Shown here piece after piece: positions 1 to 12,093 of a stretch of DNA of 64,000 nucleotides (positions are counted from its first letter, which is position 1; every line of letters starts with the position of its first letter). The DNA lies in contig CM121341.1 of NCBI GenBank assembly GCA_051530055.1, forward strand, positions 434,001 through 498,000, read 5' to 3'. The notes beneath the pieces were generated by a model. That model was not told the DNA's origin. It searched no databases and worked only from the letters and a program-made list of their open reading frames with translations. Source of the stretch: Neoechinorhynchus agilis (taxonomy: Eukaryota > Acanthocephala). A program made the translations under genes and the position numbers.

Positions 1-1280
1 TACCTCATCAGTCGTCTAAAAAGTCTTTAATTGCTTTGTATTGTACTGCTTGGGTACGCGGGATCGCTATTCCCGAGGTTCGAAGACCCAATGTCCAACC
101 GAATCCTTAGCGTCCTTGATTGAGATAATTACGTCTCCAACAAAATCATTTCGAAGGAATTTTCTTAACGATACTGGAATCGGAGATGTGGAGGCCATAA
201 TCCCTTCCGGATAAAATCTATTTTATTGAAATATTTCGCAAGGATACCTCATCAGTCGTCTAAAAAGTCTTTAATTGCTTTGTATTGTACTGCTTGGGTA
301 CGCGGGATCGCTATTCCTAGGTTCGAAGACCAAATGTCCAACCGAATCCTTAGCGTCCTTGATTGAGATAATTACGTCTCCAACAAAACAATTTCGAAGG
401 AATTTTTCTTAACGATACTGGAATCGGAGATGTGGAGCCCATAATCCCTTCCGGATAAAACCTATTTCATTGAAATATTTCGCAAGGATACCTCATCAGT
501 CGTCTAAAAAGTCTTTAATTGCTTTGTATTGTACTGCTTGGGTACGCGGGATCGCTATTCCCGAGGTTCGAAGACCCAATGTCCAACCGAAATCCTTAGC
601 GTCCTTGATTGAGATAATTACGTCTCCAACAAAATAATTTCGAAGGAATTTTTCTTAACGATACTGGAATCGGAGATGTGGAGGCCATAATCCCTTCCGG
701 ATAAAATCTATTTTATTGAAATATTTCGCAAGGATACCTCATCAGTCGTCTAAAAAGTCTTTAATTGCTTTGTATTGTACTGCTTGGGTACGCGGGATCG
801 CTATTCCCGAGGTTCGAAGACCCAATATCCAACCGAATCCTTAGCGTCCTTGATTGAGATAATTACGTCTCCAACAAAATAATTTCGAAGGAATTTTTCT
901 TAACGATACTGGAATCGGAGATGTGGAGGCCATAATCCCTTCCGGATAAAATCTATTTTATTGAAATATTTCGCAAGGATACCTCATCAGTCGTCTAAAA
1001 AGTCTTTAATTGCTTTGTATTGTACTGCTTGGGTACGCGGGATCGCTATTCCCGAGGTTCGAAGACCCAATGTCCAACCGAATCCTTAGCGTCCTTGATT
1101 GAGATAATTACGTCTCCAACAAAATAATTTCGAAGGAATTTTTCTTAACGATACTGGAATCGGAGATGTGGAGGCCATAATCCCTTCCGGATAAAATCTA
1201 TTTTATTGAAATATTTCGCAAGGATACCTCATCAGTCGTCTAAAAAGTCTTTAATTGCTTTGTATTGTACTGCTTGGGTA
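1..1280. repeat. Tandem satellite, period about 244 bp (satellite A)
   Basis: Five full copies and a partial one of a monomer of about 244 bp are joined head to tail; the array runs off the left edge. Copies differ by a few substitutions and 1-nt indels. The array stops at about 1280, part-way through a monomer (after gcttgggtac). No open frame is maintained across copies. On the minus strand each monomer carries CTGATGAGGTATCC followed by TTGCGAAAT (for example 231-256), which looks like a hammerhead-ribozyme core. This motif is treated separately. Confidence 0.97.
231..258 (-). ncRNA. Hammerhead-like core in satellite A (first of several copies)
   Basis: Read on the minus strand, the sequence has CTGATGA, a 10-11 nt segment that starts with G and ends with C, and then GAAA. 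This is the order and spacing of the conserved hammerhead core (CUGAUGA, stem II, GAAA). The intervening segment pairs poorly, so stem II is weak here. I could not define a convincing stem III and cleavage triplet. It repeats in every monomer of the array. It may be a decayed ribozyme rather than an active one. Confidence 0.33.
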
Positions 1281-1737
1281 CTGGATTGTGATGACTACAT
1301 CTCCAGCTCTATCATCCCGAGTGGTGGGTGTGAGCCTTTTCGGATAACCGAAGTTTTCTAAACTATCGATCACCATTAGCATATCCTTCAGTTTTTGAAT
1401 TTTAAGGCATAAATTAACGTAGGTTTCCTTTCTTGTTAATTGGATGACTTTTTGAATCTGTCGAAGAGTAAAACATATGAAAAAATCGATTTTCTTAATT
1501 TCAAAGTACTTAAAGGAATCGCTTATGCATACCTTTTTATTTAAACTTTGTCTAAATTTTTCTGAGCGATCTTTATTTTATAAACGTGTAAATACTAGGT
1601 TATTGCATCTCTTCCTCGGCTTTTTAGTTTTCCTTTTTGGCATGAAGCCACACCGATCTCTTACATCAGAGAAGTGATTGAATCACTGAGACTCTTAATG
1701 CGACTACGGTATACGAGTTTGTACTCATCCTTCCGGA
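1281..1737. other. Spacer between satellites A and B, nothing recognised
   Basis: About 460 bp of AT-rich sequence separates two unrelated arrays. One open frame of 66 codons (1477-1677) starts with ATG but has no recognisable features and is probably chance. I looked here on the minus strand for the missing last codons of the V-ATPase gene and saw none. Confidence 0.5.
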
Positions 1738-4700
1738 GAAGTTTAGTCATCAGAACTTAAGGGTAGTTATAAATAACTCGAAAATTGAACAAGGGACGAA
1801 ATTGTTGGAAAACCGAAGATAAAGCTACCGAATTCCATAGAAGTTTTTCCAGAAATTACAGATATTGCTAAAACCGAACAGAAGTTTAATCATCAGAACT
1901 TAAGGGTAGTTATAAATAACTCGAAAATTGAACAAGGGACGAAATTGTTGGAAAACCGAAGATAAAGCTACCGAATTCCTAGAAGTTTTTAGAGAAATTA
2001 CAGATATTGCTAAAAAAACCGAAAAGAAGTTTAATCATCAGAACTTAAGGGTAGTTATAAATAACTCGAAAATTGAACAAGGGACGAAATTGTTGGAAAA
2101 CCGAAGATAAAGCTACCGAATTCCTAGACGTTTTTCCAGAAATTACAGATATTGCTAAAACCGAACAGAAGTTTAATCATCAGAACTTAAGGGTAGTTAT
2201 AAATACCTCGAAAATTGAACAAGGGACGAAATTGTTGGAAAAACCGAAGATAAAGCTACCAGAATTCCTAGACGTTTTTCCAGAAATTACAGGTGATATT
2301 GCTAAAACCGAACAGAAGTTTAATCATCAGAACTTAAGGGTAGTTATAAATAACTCGAAAATTGAACAAGGGACGAAATTGTTGGAAAACCGAAGATAAG
2401 GCTACTGAATTCCTAGACGTTTTTCCAGAAATTACAGATATTGCTAAAACCGAACAGAAGTTTAATCATCAGAACTTAAGGGTAGTTATAAATAACTCGA
2501 AAATTGAACAAGGGACGAAATTGTTGGAAAACCGAAGATAAAGCTACCGAATTCCTAGACGTTTTTCCAGAAATTACAGATATTGCTAAAACCGAACAGA
2601 AGTTTAATCATCAGAACTTAAGGGTAGTTATCATAACTCGAAAATTGAACAAGGGATGAAATTGTTGGAAAACCAGAAGATAAAGCTACCGAATTCCTAG
2701 AAGTTTTTTCCAGAAAATTACAGATGTTGCTAAGGAAAACCGAACAGAAGTTTAATCATCAGAACTTGAGGGTAGTTACTAAATAACTCGAAAATTGAAC
2801 AAGGGACGAAATTGTTGGAAAACCGAAGATAAGGCTACCGAATTCCTAGAAGTTTTTCCAGAAATTACAGATATTGCTAAAACCGAACAGAAGTTTAATC
2901 ATCAGAACTTTGAGGTAGTTATAAATAACTCGAAAATTGAACAAGGGACGAAATTGTTGGAAAAACCGAAGATAAGGCTACCGAATTCCTAGAAGTTTTT
3001 CCAGAAATTACAGATATTGCTAAAACCGAACAGAAGTTTAATCATCAGAACTTAAGGGTAGTTATAAATAACTCGAAAATTGAACAAGGGACGAAATTGT
3101 TGGAAAACCGAAGATAAAGCTACCGAATTCCTAGACGTTTTTTCCAGAAATTACAGATATTGCTAAAACCGAACAGAAGTTTAATCATCAGAACTTAAGG
3201 GTAGTTATAAATAACTCGAAAATTGAACAAGGGACGAAATTGTTGGAAAACCGAAGATAAAGCTACCGAATTCCTAGAAGTTTTTCCAGAAACTACAGAT
3301 ATTGCTAAAACCGAACAGAAGTTTAATCATCAGAACTTAAGGGTGAGTTATAAATACCTCGAAAATTGAACAAGGGACGAAATTGTTGGAAAACCGAAGA
3401 TAAAGCTACCGAATTCCCTAGAAGTTTTTCCAGAAATTACAGATATTGCTAAAACCGAACAGAAGTTTAATCATCAGAACTTAAGGGTAGTTATAAATAA
3501 CTCGAAAATTGAACAAGGGACGAAATTGTTGAAAACCGAAGATAAAGCTACCGAATTCCCTAGAAGTTTTTCAAGAAATTACAGATATGTGCTAAAACCG
3601 AACAGAAGTTTAATCATCAGAACTTAAGGGTAGTTATAAATAACTCGAAAAGGTTGAACAAGGGACGAAAATTGTTGGAAAACCGAAGATAAAGCTACCG
3701 AATTCCTAGAAGTTTTTCAAGAAATTACTGAATATTGCTAAAACCGAACAGAAGTTTAATCATCAGAACTTAAGGGGAGTTATAACATACCTCGAAAATT
3801 GAACAAGGGACGAAATTGTTGGAAAAACCGAAGATAAAGCTACCGAATTCCCTAGAAGTTTTTCCAGAAATTACGGAAGATATGTGCTAAAAACCGAACA
3901 GAAGTTTAATCATCAGAACTTAAGGGTAGTCATAAATACCTCGAAAAATTGAACAAGGGACGAAATTGTTGGAAAAACCGAAGATAAGGCTACCGAATTC
4001 CTAGAAGTTTTTCAAGAAATTACAGATATTGCTAAAACCGAACAGAAGTTTAATCATCAGAACTTAAGGGTAGTTATAAATACCTCGAAAATTGAACAAG
4101 GGACGAAATTGTTGGCAAAACCGAAGATAAAGCTACCGAATTCATAGACGTTTTTCCAGAAACTACAGATATTGCTAAAACCGAACAGAAGTTTAATCAT
4201 CAGAACTTAAGGGTAGTTATAAATACCTCGAAAATTGAACAAGGGACAGAAATTGTTGGAAAAACCGAAGATAAAGCTACCGAATTCCTGAAGAAGTTTT
4301 TCAAGAAATTACAGATATTGCTGAAAACCGAACAGAAGTTTAATCATCAGAACTTAAGGGTGAGTTATAAACTACCTCGAAAATTGAACAAGGGACGAAA
4401 TTGTTGGAAAACCGAAGATAAAGCTACCGAATTCCCTGAAGTTTTTCCAGAAATTACAGATATTGCTAAAACCGAACAGAAGTTTAATCATCAGAACTTA
4501 AGGGGTAGTTATAAATAACTCGAAAATTGAACAAGGGACGAAATTGTTTGAAAACCGAAGATAAAGCTACCGAATTCCCTAGAAAGTTTTTCCAGAAATT
4601 ACAGATATTGCTAAAACCGAACAGAAGTTTAATCATCAGAACTTAAGGGTAGTTATAAATACCTCGAAAATTGAACAAGGGACGAAATTGTCTGGAAAAC

Positions 4701-7042
4701 CGAAGATAAAGCTACCGAATTCCTAGACGTTTTTCCAGAAATTACAGATATTGCTAAAACCGAACAGAAGTTTAATACATCAGAACTTAAGGGTAGTTAT
4801 AAATACCTCGAAAAATTGAACAAGGGACGAAATTGTTGGAAAACCGAAGATAAAGCTACCGAATTCCTGAGACGTTTTTCCAGAAACTACAGATATTGCA
4901 TAAAACCGAACAGAAGTTTAATCATCAGAACTTAAGGAGTAGTTATAAATACCTCGAAAATTGAACAAGGGACGAAATTGTTGGAAAACCGAAGATAGAG
5001 CTACCGAATTCCTAGAAGTTTTTCAAGAAATTACAGATATTGCTAAAACCGAACAGAAGTTTAATCATCAGAACTTAAGGGTAGTTATAAATACCTCGAA
5101 AATTGAACAAGGGACGAAATTGTTGGCAAACCGAAGATAAAGCTACCGAATTCCTAGACGTTTTTCCAGAAACTACAGATATTGCTAAAACCGAACAGAA
5201 GTTTAATCATCAGAACTTAAGGGTAGTTATAAATACCTCGAAAAATTGAACAAGGGACGAAAATTGTTGGAAAACCGAAGATAAAGCTACCGAATTCCTA
5301 GAAGTTTTTCCAAGAAATTACAGATATTGCTAAAACCGAACAGAAGTTTAATCTGATGCCAGAACTTAAGGGTAGTTATAAATACCTCAGAAAATTGAAC
5401 AAGGGACGAAATTGTTGGAAAACCGAAGATAAAGCATACCGAATTCCTAGACGCGTTTTCCAGAAATTACAGATATTGCTAAAACCGAACAGAAGTTTAG
5501 TCATCAGAACTTAAGGGTAGTTATAAAATAACCTCGAAAAATTGAACAAGGGACGAAATTGTTTGAAAACCGAAGATAAAGCTACCGAATTCCTAGACGT
5601 TTTTCCAGAAATTACAGATATTGCTAAAAACCGAACAGAAGTTTAATCATCAGAACTTAAGAGGTAGTTATAAATACCTGCGAAAATTGAACAAGGGACA
5701 GAAATTGTTGGAAAACCGAAGATAAAGCTACCGAATTCCTAGACGTTTTTCCAGAAATTACGAGTATATTGCTAGAAACCTAACAGAAGTTTAGTCATCA
5801 GAACTTAAGGGTAGTTATAAATAACTCGAAAATTGAACAAGGGACGAAATTGTTTGAGAAAAACCGAAGATAAAGCTACCGAATTCCTAGAAGTTTTTCA
5901 GAAATTACAGATATTGCTAAAACCGAACAGAAGTTTAATCATCAGAACTTAAGGGTAGTTATAAATAACTCGAAAATTGAACAAGGGACGAAATTGTATG
6001 TGAAAACACGAAGATAAAGCTACCGAATTCCTAGACAGTTTTTCAACGAAATTACAGATATTGCTAAAACCGAACAGAAGTTTAATCATAATGGAACTTA
6101 AGGGTAGTTATAAATAACTCGAAAATTGAACAAGGGACAGAAATGTGAAATTGTTGAAAACCGAAGATAAAGCTACCGAATTCCTAGACGTTTTTCCAGA
6201 AATTACAGATATTGCTAAAACCGAACAGAAGTTTAATCATCAGAACTAAAGGGTAGTTATAAATCACGCTCGAAAATTGAACAAGGGACGAAATTGTTGG
6301 AAAACCGAAGATAAAGCTACCGAATTCCTAGACAGTTTTTCCAGAAATTACAGATATGTGCTAAAACCGAACAGAAGTTTAATCATCAGAACTTAAGAGG
6401 TAGTTATAAATAACTCGAAAAAAATTGAACAAGGGACGAAATTGTTGGCAAAACCGAAGATAAAGCTAGCGAATTCTGAAACGTTTTTCCAGAAACTAGT
6501 AGATAGTTTGCTAAAACCGAACAGAAGTTTAATCATCAGAACCTTAAGGGTAGTTATAAATACTGCGAAAACTGGACAAGGGACGAAATTGTTGGAAAAC
6601 CAAAGATAAAGCTACCGAATTCCTAAAGTTTTTCCAGAAATTACAGATAATGCTAAAACCGAACAGAAGTTTAATCATCAGAACTTAAGGGTAGTTATAA
6701 ATACCTCGAAAATTGAACAAGGGACGAAATTGTTGGAAAACCGAAGATAAAGCTACCGAATTCCTAGACGTTTTTCCAGAAATTACAGATATTGCTAAAA
6801 CCGAACAGAAGTTTAATCATCAGAACTTAAGGGTAGTTATAAATAACTCGAAAATTGAACAAGGGACGAAATTGTTGGAAAACCGAAGATAAAGCTACCG
6901 AATTCCTAGACGTTTTTCCAGAAATTACAGATATTGCTAAAACCGAACAGAAGTTTAATCATCAGAACTTAAGGGTAGTTATAAATAACTCGAAAATTGA
7001 ACAAGGGACGAAATTGTTGGAAAACCGAAGATAAAGCTACCG
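1738..7042. repeat. Tandem satellite, period about 145 bp (satellite B)
   Basis: About 36 head-to-tail copies of a monomer of about 145 bp, usually with an EcoRI-like gaattc. Copies near both ends are clean. Those from roughly 3.3 to 6.6 kb are full of single-base insertions and deletions. Short open frames seen in it (60-108 codons) are by-products: they shift frame between copies and stop at different places. The right edge of the array abuts the last visible codons of the V-ATPase subunit A gene at about 7037-7042. Confidence 0.97.
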
Positions 7043-9264
7043 ATCGTAATAATTTTTAATGGTATTTTCGCCATCTTTCATCGGATCTTTGAATTTCATA
7101 CATGTAAGTTCATAAATAATATCATCGAGAGTGTTCTTAATATCCAGCCAGGTAATCTTCTTTTCACTTTGAGCAGCGGTGGACTCTACTGCGTGTCTCG
7201 CCATGTCGTAAAATCCAATAATATTCTTTAACATGCCAACTGCTTTATAGAATGGACAATACCTGCAAGAAACAATCACTAAAACAAGGTACAAATAAAT
7301 AACTACCTGTCGTAGGTAGAGTAACCGTTTTGCTGAAGATAATCCTCTTTTATCATCTTAGCAACTTCAAGCGTAATCTTGTCTGTTTCGTTCATATTCG
7401 CCTTTCCGACCAATTGAACAATCTCAGACAAGTCTTGTTCTTCTTGTAAGATTTCTTTACACTTTATGCGCAATTGTTCATGGAGTGAAGAGCAAAAAAA
7501 CAAACAAACCTTAGTCCGAAGGTCAATAAAACCGGGATAGTGGGTTTGATAGTACGGATCGAGTGTTCTTAGATATCGACTATAACTGACAAGCCAATTG
7601 ACAGATGGAAAGTGTTTCCTTTGTGCAAGTCTCTTGTCCAATCCCCAAAATACTTGAACGATTCCGAGAGTAGCCGAAGTGACTGGATCGGAATAATCGC
7701 CACCAGGAGGCGATACCGCGCCAACAATGGATACTGATCCGATTCGCTCGGGATTCCCTCCAATGCATTTCACTTTACCTGCTCTCTCGTAAAAAGAAGC
7801 AAGTCTTGCTCCGAGGTATGCCGGATAACCAGAATCAGCTGGCATCTCAGCTAGTCTGCCTGATATCTCTCTTAGAGCCTCTGCCCAACGTGAAGTCGAG
7901 TCAGCCATCATTGCGACATTGTAGCCCATATCACGGAAATACTCGGATATTGTGATTCCTATAGAATGGAAAGGGGACTATTTATTGAAAAGGGTATTGT
8001 CGGCGTGTTTTTTGTATAGCGACATGAATTGGTCGGATATTTGTAAATGATTATTTCGACTGATCATTAGTGCGCGGAATATAGATTAGGCTTACTCACA
8101 TCCATAGCTCACCTGTGTAAATGGAGGCTTCACGAGCAGCAACGGGCATGTTTGATGTATTGGCGACAAGAGCAGTTCGTTTCATGATTGATTCATCTAC
8201 GCCATTTTTGGCGGTTGTTAGCTTGAACATAGCAAAGTGGATATTATGTTTTCTGAAAGGAAACTTCGCGCGACACTAACCTTCGGAAAGTCTTTTAAAA
8301 CTTCGGCCATTTCATTTCCTCGTTCACCACATCCAACGTAGATTACGGTGTCACTGTTGCTGTACTTACTCAATGCCTGACTGATCACAGTCTTTCCACA
8401 ACCAAAAGCTCCAGGAATTGCAGTAGTACCACCTTGTACCGTTGGAAAGAGAACATCCAGGACACGTTGGCCAGTTATTAAAGGATCGCATGCATGGAGT
8501 TTTTCAGCAACTGGACGAGGAACACGAACTGGCCATACGTGGAACATTGAATGCTTCGTCGAATTAGAATTGAATTCTGTTTCTAGAACTGTATCGTTTA
8601 CTGAGTACCATCCACTAGGAGCCACATGCGTGACCTTTCCGTGCCTCTTAGGATGAACCATTATTGAATGAGTCATCAGTGAGTTTTCAATGACACTTCC
8701 AATTACATCGCCGCCAGTAACAAGGGAACCAACTTTACAGTTAGGATTAGGTACAAACTCCCATTCCTTTTTCCTATCCAAAGGGAGGGCTTCTATGCCT
8801 CTCTTGATGTATATGCTCTTCGTAATGTCGTAAATAAGATGCAATGGTCTTTGAATGCCATCGAAAATACTGCCCATTATACCAGGACCAAGTTCAACGG
8901 AGAGGGGCCGCTCTGTTCGCAGTACCGGATCGCCCACAGCTATTCCCGCTGTATCCTCATACGCTTGAATAATAGCCAAATCGTGATCAATGCGGATGAT
9001 CTCCCCAATCAACTCTTCGTGTCCTACTTTAACTAATTCAAACATGGATGCACCACTCATGTTCCCGGCGGTCACAACCGGTCCTGATACTCCATGAACA
9101 TATCCATATCGGGCTTCTGGTTGATCCTTTCCTCGCTCATATTCCAATCTTACTGACTCTTTTGTGTGCCCAAGACTTAACTGTTCAATTTGTTCCAATA
9201 CCGCTTTCGATTCAATGTCCTATCCGAAACAGTAAAAGGAAACGAAATCATTTACACTCACCAT
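7037..9264 (-). CDS. V-type proton ATPase catalytic subunit A
   Basis: Nucleotide-binding subunit of the V1 head, which hydrolyses ATP to drive proton pumping into acidic organelles. Six exons fit in phase: 9264-9262, 9219-8281, 8221-8113, 7958-7510, 7461-7307 and 7262-7037 (626 codons plus stop). All introns are GT-AG, of 42, 59, 154, 48 and 44 nt. The first exon would supply only the ATG. Visible hallmarks are the [13 protein letters not shown]-terminal block, the Walker A GAFGCGKT near residue 271, [31 protein letters not shown] and [23 protein letters not shown]. The N terminus is about 20 residues longer than in animal homologues. The C terminus stops about 14-16 residues early, exactly where satellite B begins. 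The end may therefore be truncated, or the true last exon may lie beyond the array: a GT follows the codons at the junction. The identity is secure; the start and end are less so. Confidence 0.95.
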
Positions 9265-9875
9265 CGAAAATCTAAAATACGTATAATTTAAATGGTAAAA
9301 GATTGAGAAAAGCTCGTATCGCTCTGTGATTACAAACTAATTTATTCACTGAATCCATCAAGTTTCTTTAAAAGGATGAATAATCTAAAGTTTTATGTTT
9401 GTCTAAAGAAAAAATAATGGAAAAATTACTATTGATGTTAATTACTCAATTTCCCTTTGACCTCAATGGGATGACAAGTGGCGCCATCGAAATGCGTACT
9501 TATAGGAATCGCATTTAAAAACATTTATCGATTACTTTGTAGGTATATTAATGTAAGCAATCATAACATTTACTAATTTTAGTAAAGCTTTGTTCACTAA
9601 GAGATCGAAATAATAGGACGAAACCTTAAAATTCATGCCTTTTTTATACTTGGAAATATTCTCATTAAAATTTTAGTCACATTATAAAACAGTGATATCC
9701 TAATGAAATGCTTGAGATGTTTTTTAATTGTACCCATTTTCCCGCAATTCCACTATGCTATTGCGTGCTTTCGAGCAAGATGTGACGAACAGACGAAGCT
9801 TGAGTTGTGGGTTAGAAAAGCGTTGACGAAATTTTGCCACCACCCCTTAACTCGCTTTTAAAAATCAAACAATTT
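9265..9875. other. Intergenic region upstream of the V-ATPase gene
   Basis: About 610 bp of AT-rich DNA between the 5' end of the V-ATPase gene and the 3' end of BUD23. Both genes are read leftward, so this must hold the V-ATPase promoter and 5' UTR. I see no repeat, open frame or clear core-promoter element. Confidence 0.5.
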
Positions 9876-11752
9876 TCAAAATCTTCGACTGGATCGCTTC
9901 CGTCCAGTGTATTTGGTATCGGGTCGGACTTCCTTACCTTGTCGTCTCCATCTCGCCTTCTTTGACAAAACCCACTTTCTGGTGTTCTTGATCGGTTTCC
10001 GTTGCCGTTTTTCAATTTTTGACTCCGGTTCGTCGCAAATTACTTCAGCGGGAAGCTCGGGAATAACGTGTCCCATTCCGACGCAAAGTACTAGAAACAC
10101 TCTTAAAGATACGCAGAACGAATCATATTAAGCGCTAATTGAACTTACTTTTTGGCTCGAGTACTCTCCGGATTATCGATAACGAGACCTCCAGTAAATC
10201 CGGCTTTTAGTGCTTGTCTTGTCAGTAAGTTGGTTTGTTTGTCGTTTTCAGGGTAGAATTGAAACACACATCGGGTACCATTGGCCTAAAGAGAATTCTT
10301 TGAAAGAAGTTGGCTGATTGACTTACCATTACGGCATAAAGAGTAGTGAAGAAATGCAGAATACGGCGATGTGGAATGTCTGCCTTGTGATCTGAGTTAC
10401 ACAGCCATTGGAGAGCCGAAATACTAAAAGTATGTTAAACATAGTTCAAGTCGAACTTTGCACAACGAAAAACGAACGATAATTGAGAAATCTTTTTTAT
10501 TCTCCTGGATAGACGAAAATAAGATGTTTATGAAAACGAACTGAATGAAATAAAGTTCGACAATCGCCATCCTTGGCAATTTAAGCATAGTTTGGAACGG
10601 ATTTATAAACTAAGGAATCCATATCGGGATGGATTGGTACTGTAGTGCTAACGACGCAATGTGGATTTCCCCGATAAAATATTCAAATATTTCAATAATA
10701 GTCCATCGTGGAAATAATTATTATCAGCGGTGGCAATAATACAGAAACGAGGATGCAAACAAGCGATTGAATTGTTCGTGGTTGTTTATGCCGGTGAAAA
10801 ATTAAAGTGATTTTATTGATTCCAATTGTTTTCGGCGGCACAATCGTGTACGCGTTTATCACAAAGTTGTTGTTAAAGTGTTTTAGTCGTGTACCGAAAA
10901 CAATTGGAATCGAAAAAATCGCTTTAATTTTTCACCGGTATAAACAACCATGAACAATTCAATCGCTTCAAACATTACCGACATTTCACATTCCCCTTTT
11001 CGTATGAGCACTCGTAATCGCTCCTTTTTCCCCATTGTCCAATCTTGTCTCCGGATATCATAAAACCCGAAATGAACCTGAGGAAATAGCCAAAGCTTGA
11101 AACTCTCCTAAAACCCACCATCCTTCCTCCATTCGACTGGACCCGTCATCCACATTCTACGAGGACCCAGAGATGTATGGTTCCTTTGAACAATAATAAA
11201 ACGTGTTCTTATAATGTCGGAGGATAAAATTTTAGGAAAATGACCCGTGAGATAAGATTCAAATTTTCGCTCTTTCTCTCAGTACCTGATTGCACCGTCG
11301 AACATTCCCGGTCTAAAGGGCATTCCTGAGCCCATATCCAGGTTGATTAAGTCTCCCTCTACGCCCCTCTCCGAGGCCACTTGCAGCATATTTTGGCTAA
11401 TATCGAGCCCGATCCATCTATGTCCTCCGTTTTCAGTCAATACTTCACCGCTCAGACTTGATCCGCATCCAATGTCCAACAAAAAGCATGTTTCATCGGC
11501 TTTAAGGTTTAGGAGCTCAAGAGCTCGTTCACTCAGTTGCCGTTGAACCGTGATCATCCTTGAACTTTTTTTTTGATCGATTAAAAACACAATTCTTTTA
11601 AATTTACCATTGAGTGTACTTCCTCGCTTCGGTCTCACCGTAATACTATTCAATATGTGAAGAATTTGAAATCTTCGTTTTTGAGAGAGAGACACACGTA
11701 CCAATTCTGCCGGTCCAACGTGTTCCGGCCGTCTACTGCTGTGCTTTGGCAT
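9876..11752 (-). CDS. BUD23: 18S rRNA (guanine-N7)-methyltransferase BUD23 (WBSCR22 family)
   Basis: SAM-dependent enzyme that methylates a guanine of 18S rRNA during small-subunit maturation, working with TRMT112 in known systems. Six exons join in phase: 11752-11702, 11645-11608, 11564-11286, 10423-10327, 10285-10149 and 10101-9876, giving 275 residues (the human protein has 281). Features in order are RRPEHVGPAEL, the ETEARKYT segment, SAM motif I LLDIGCG near residue 58, IGLDISQNML, ISALQWLCN, FYPEN and the basic family tail RRQGKEVRPDTKYTGRKR. Introns are 56, 43, 862, 41 and 47 nt. The two most 5' introns happen to be open in frame, so a naive frame 11279-11752 reads through them. The long intron contains a foldback element. 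It appears intact. Confidence 0.96.
10761..10968. mobile_element. Foldback MITE-like element in the BUD23 intron
   Basis: A 208-bp element with inverted arms of about 75 bp: the left arm 10761-10836 pairs with 10893-10968 at high identity. The interior contains CAATCGTGTACGCGTTTATCA. A nearly identical interior motif and a similar right end (AACAACC..TGAACAATTCAATC) occur in the element at 51121-51283, so these are related non-autonomous elements. There is no coding capacity. No target-site duplication could be assigned with certainty. Confidence 0.8.
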
Positions 11753-12093
11753 CTACCCAACTCTGAGAAAAAGAAGGAAATCTTGAGTCCGTGGACATAA
11801 ACGAAAGAACTTCGTCTAAAGACGAAAAATCGGGTTTATCAATTCTAGCGCCTTTTATCGGATTTAGGACTTCTCTTAGTAGTCCGGCTCCTCAAAGTTT
11901 ATAATATTGAAAGAATCGTCTGCTCGTTTTCGCCAAAATCGACTGATTTAAGAAACGCACTTTGAAGCATTGCCGATGAAAGGAAAGTCCATTTCGCACA
12001 CATTGTGGGTTTGTTTTTAATCGCACGTTTATTTGTCGAAGGACCTATGGCTTTAGTTGTGTTTGAACCGTTCATAAATTGTTTTCCGCTTGA
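11753..12093. other. Intergenic region upstream of BUD23
   Basis: Upstream of the BUD23 start on the minus strand, and expected to include its promoter. A 71-codon minus-strand frame (11899-12114) has no recognisable features. Nothing else is seen. Confidence 0.45.

Noticed and set aside
231-1280. CRISPR-like array interpretation of the satellites
   Set aside because: Units are contiguous, with no unique spacers, in a eukaryotic gene context.
1928-4518. Several plus-strand frames of 60-108 codons in satellite B
   Set aside because: They are different read-throughs of one 145-bp monomer whose period breaks the frame at each unit. No start or stop context is conserved beyond the repeat itself.
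6950-6965. CTGATGATT on the minus strand of satellite B as a hammerhead core
   Set aside because: No G-C closed stem and GAAA follow it. The GGACGAAATT of the same monomer is on the opposite strand.
8839-9275. Plus-strand frames opposite the V-ATPase gene
   Set aside because: Antisense shadows of a well-supported coding region.
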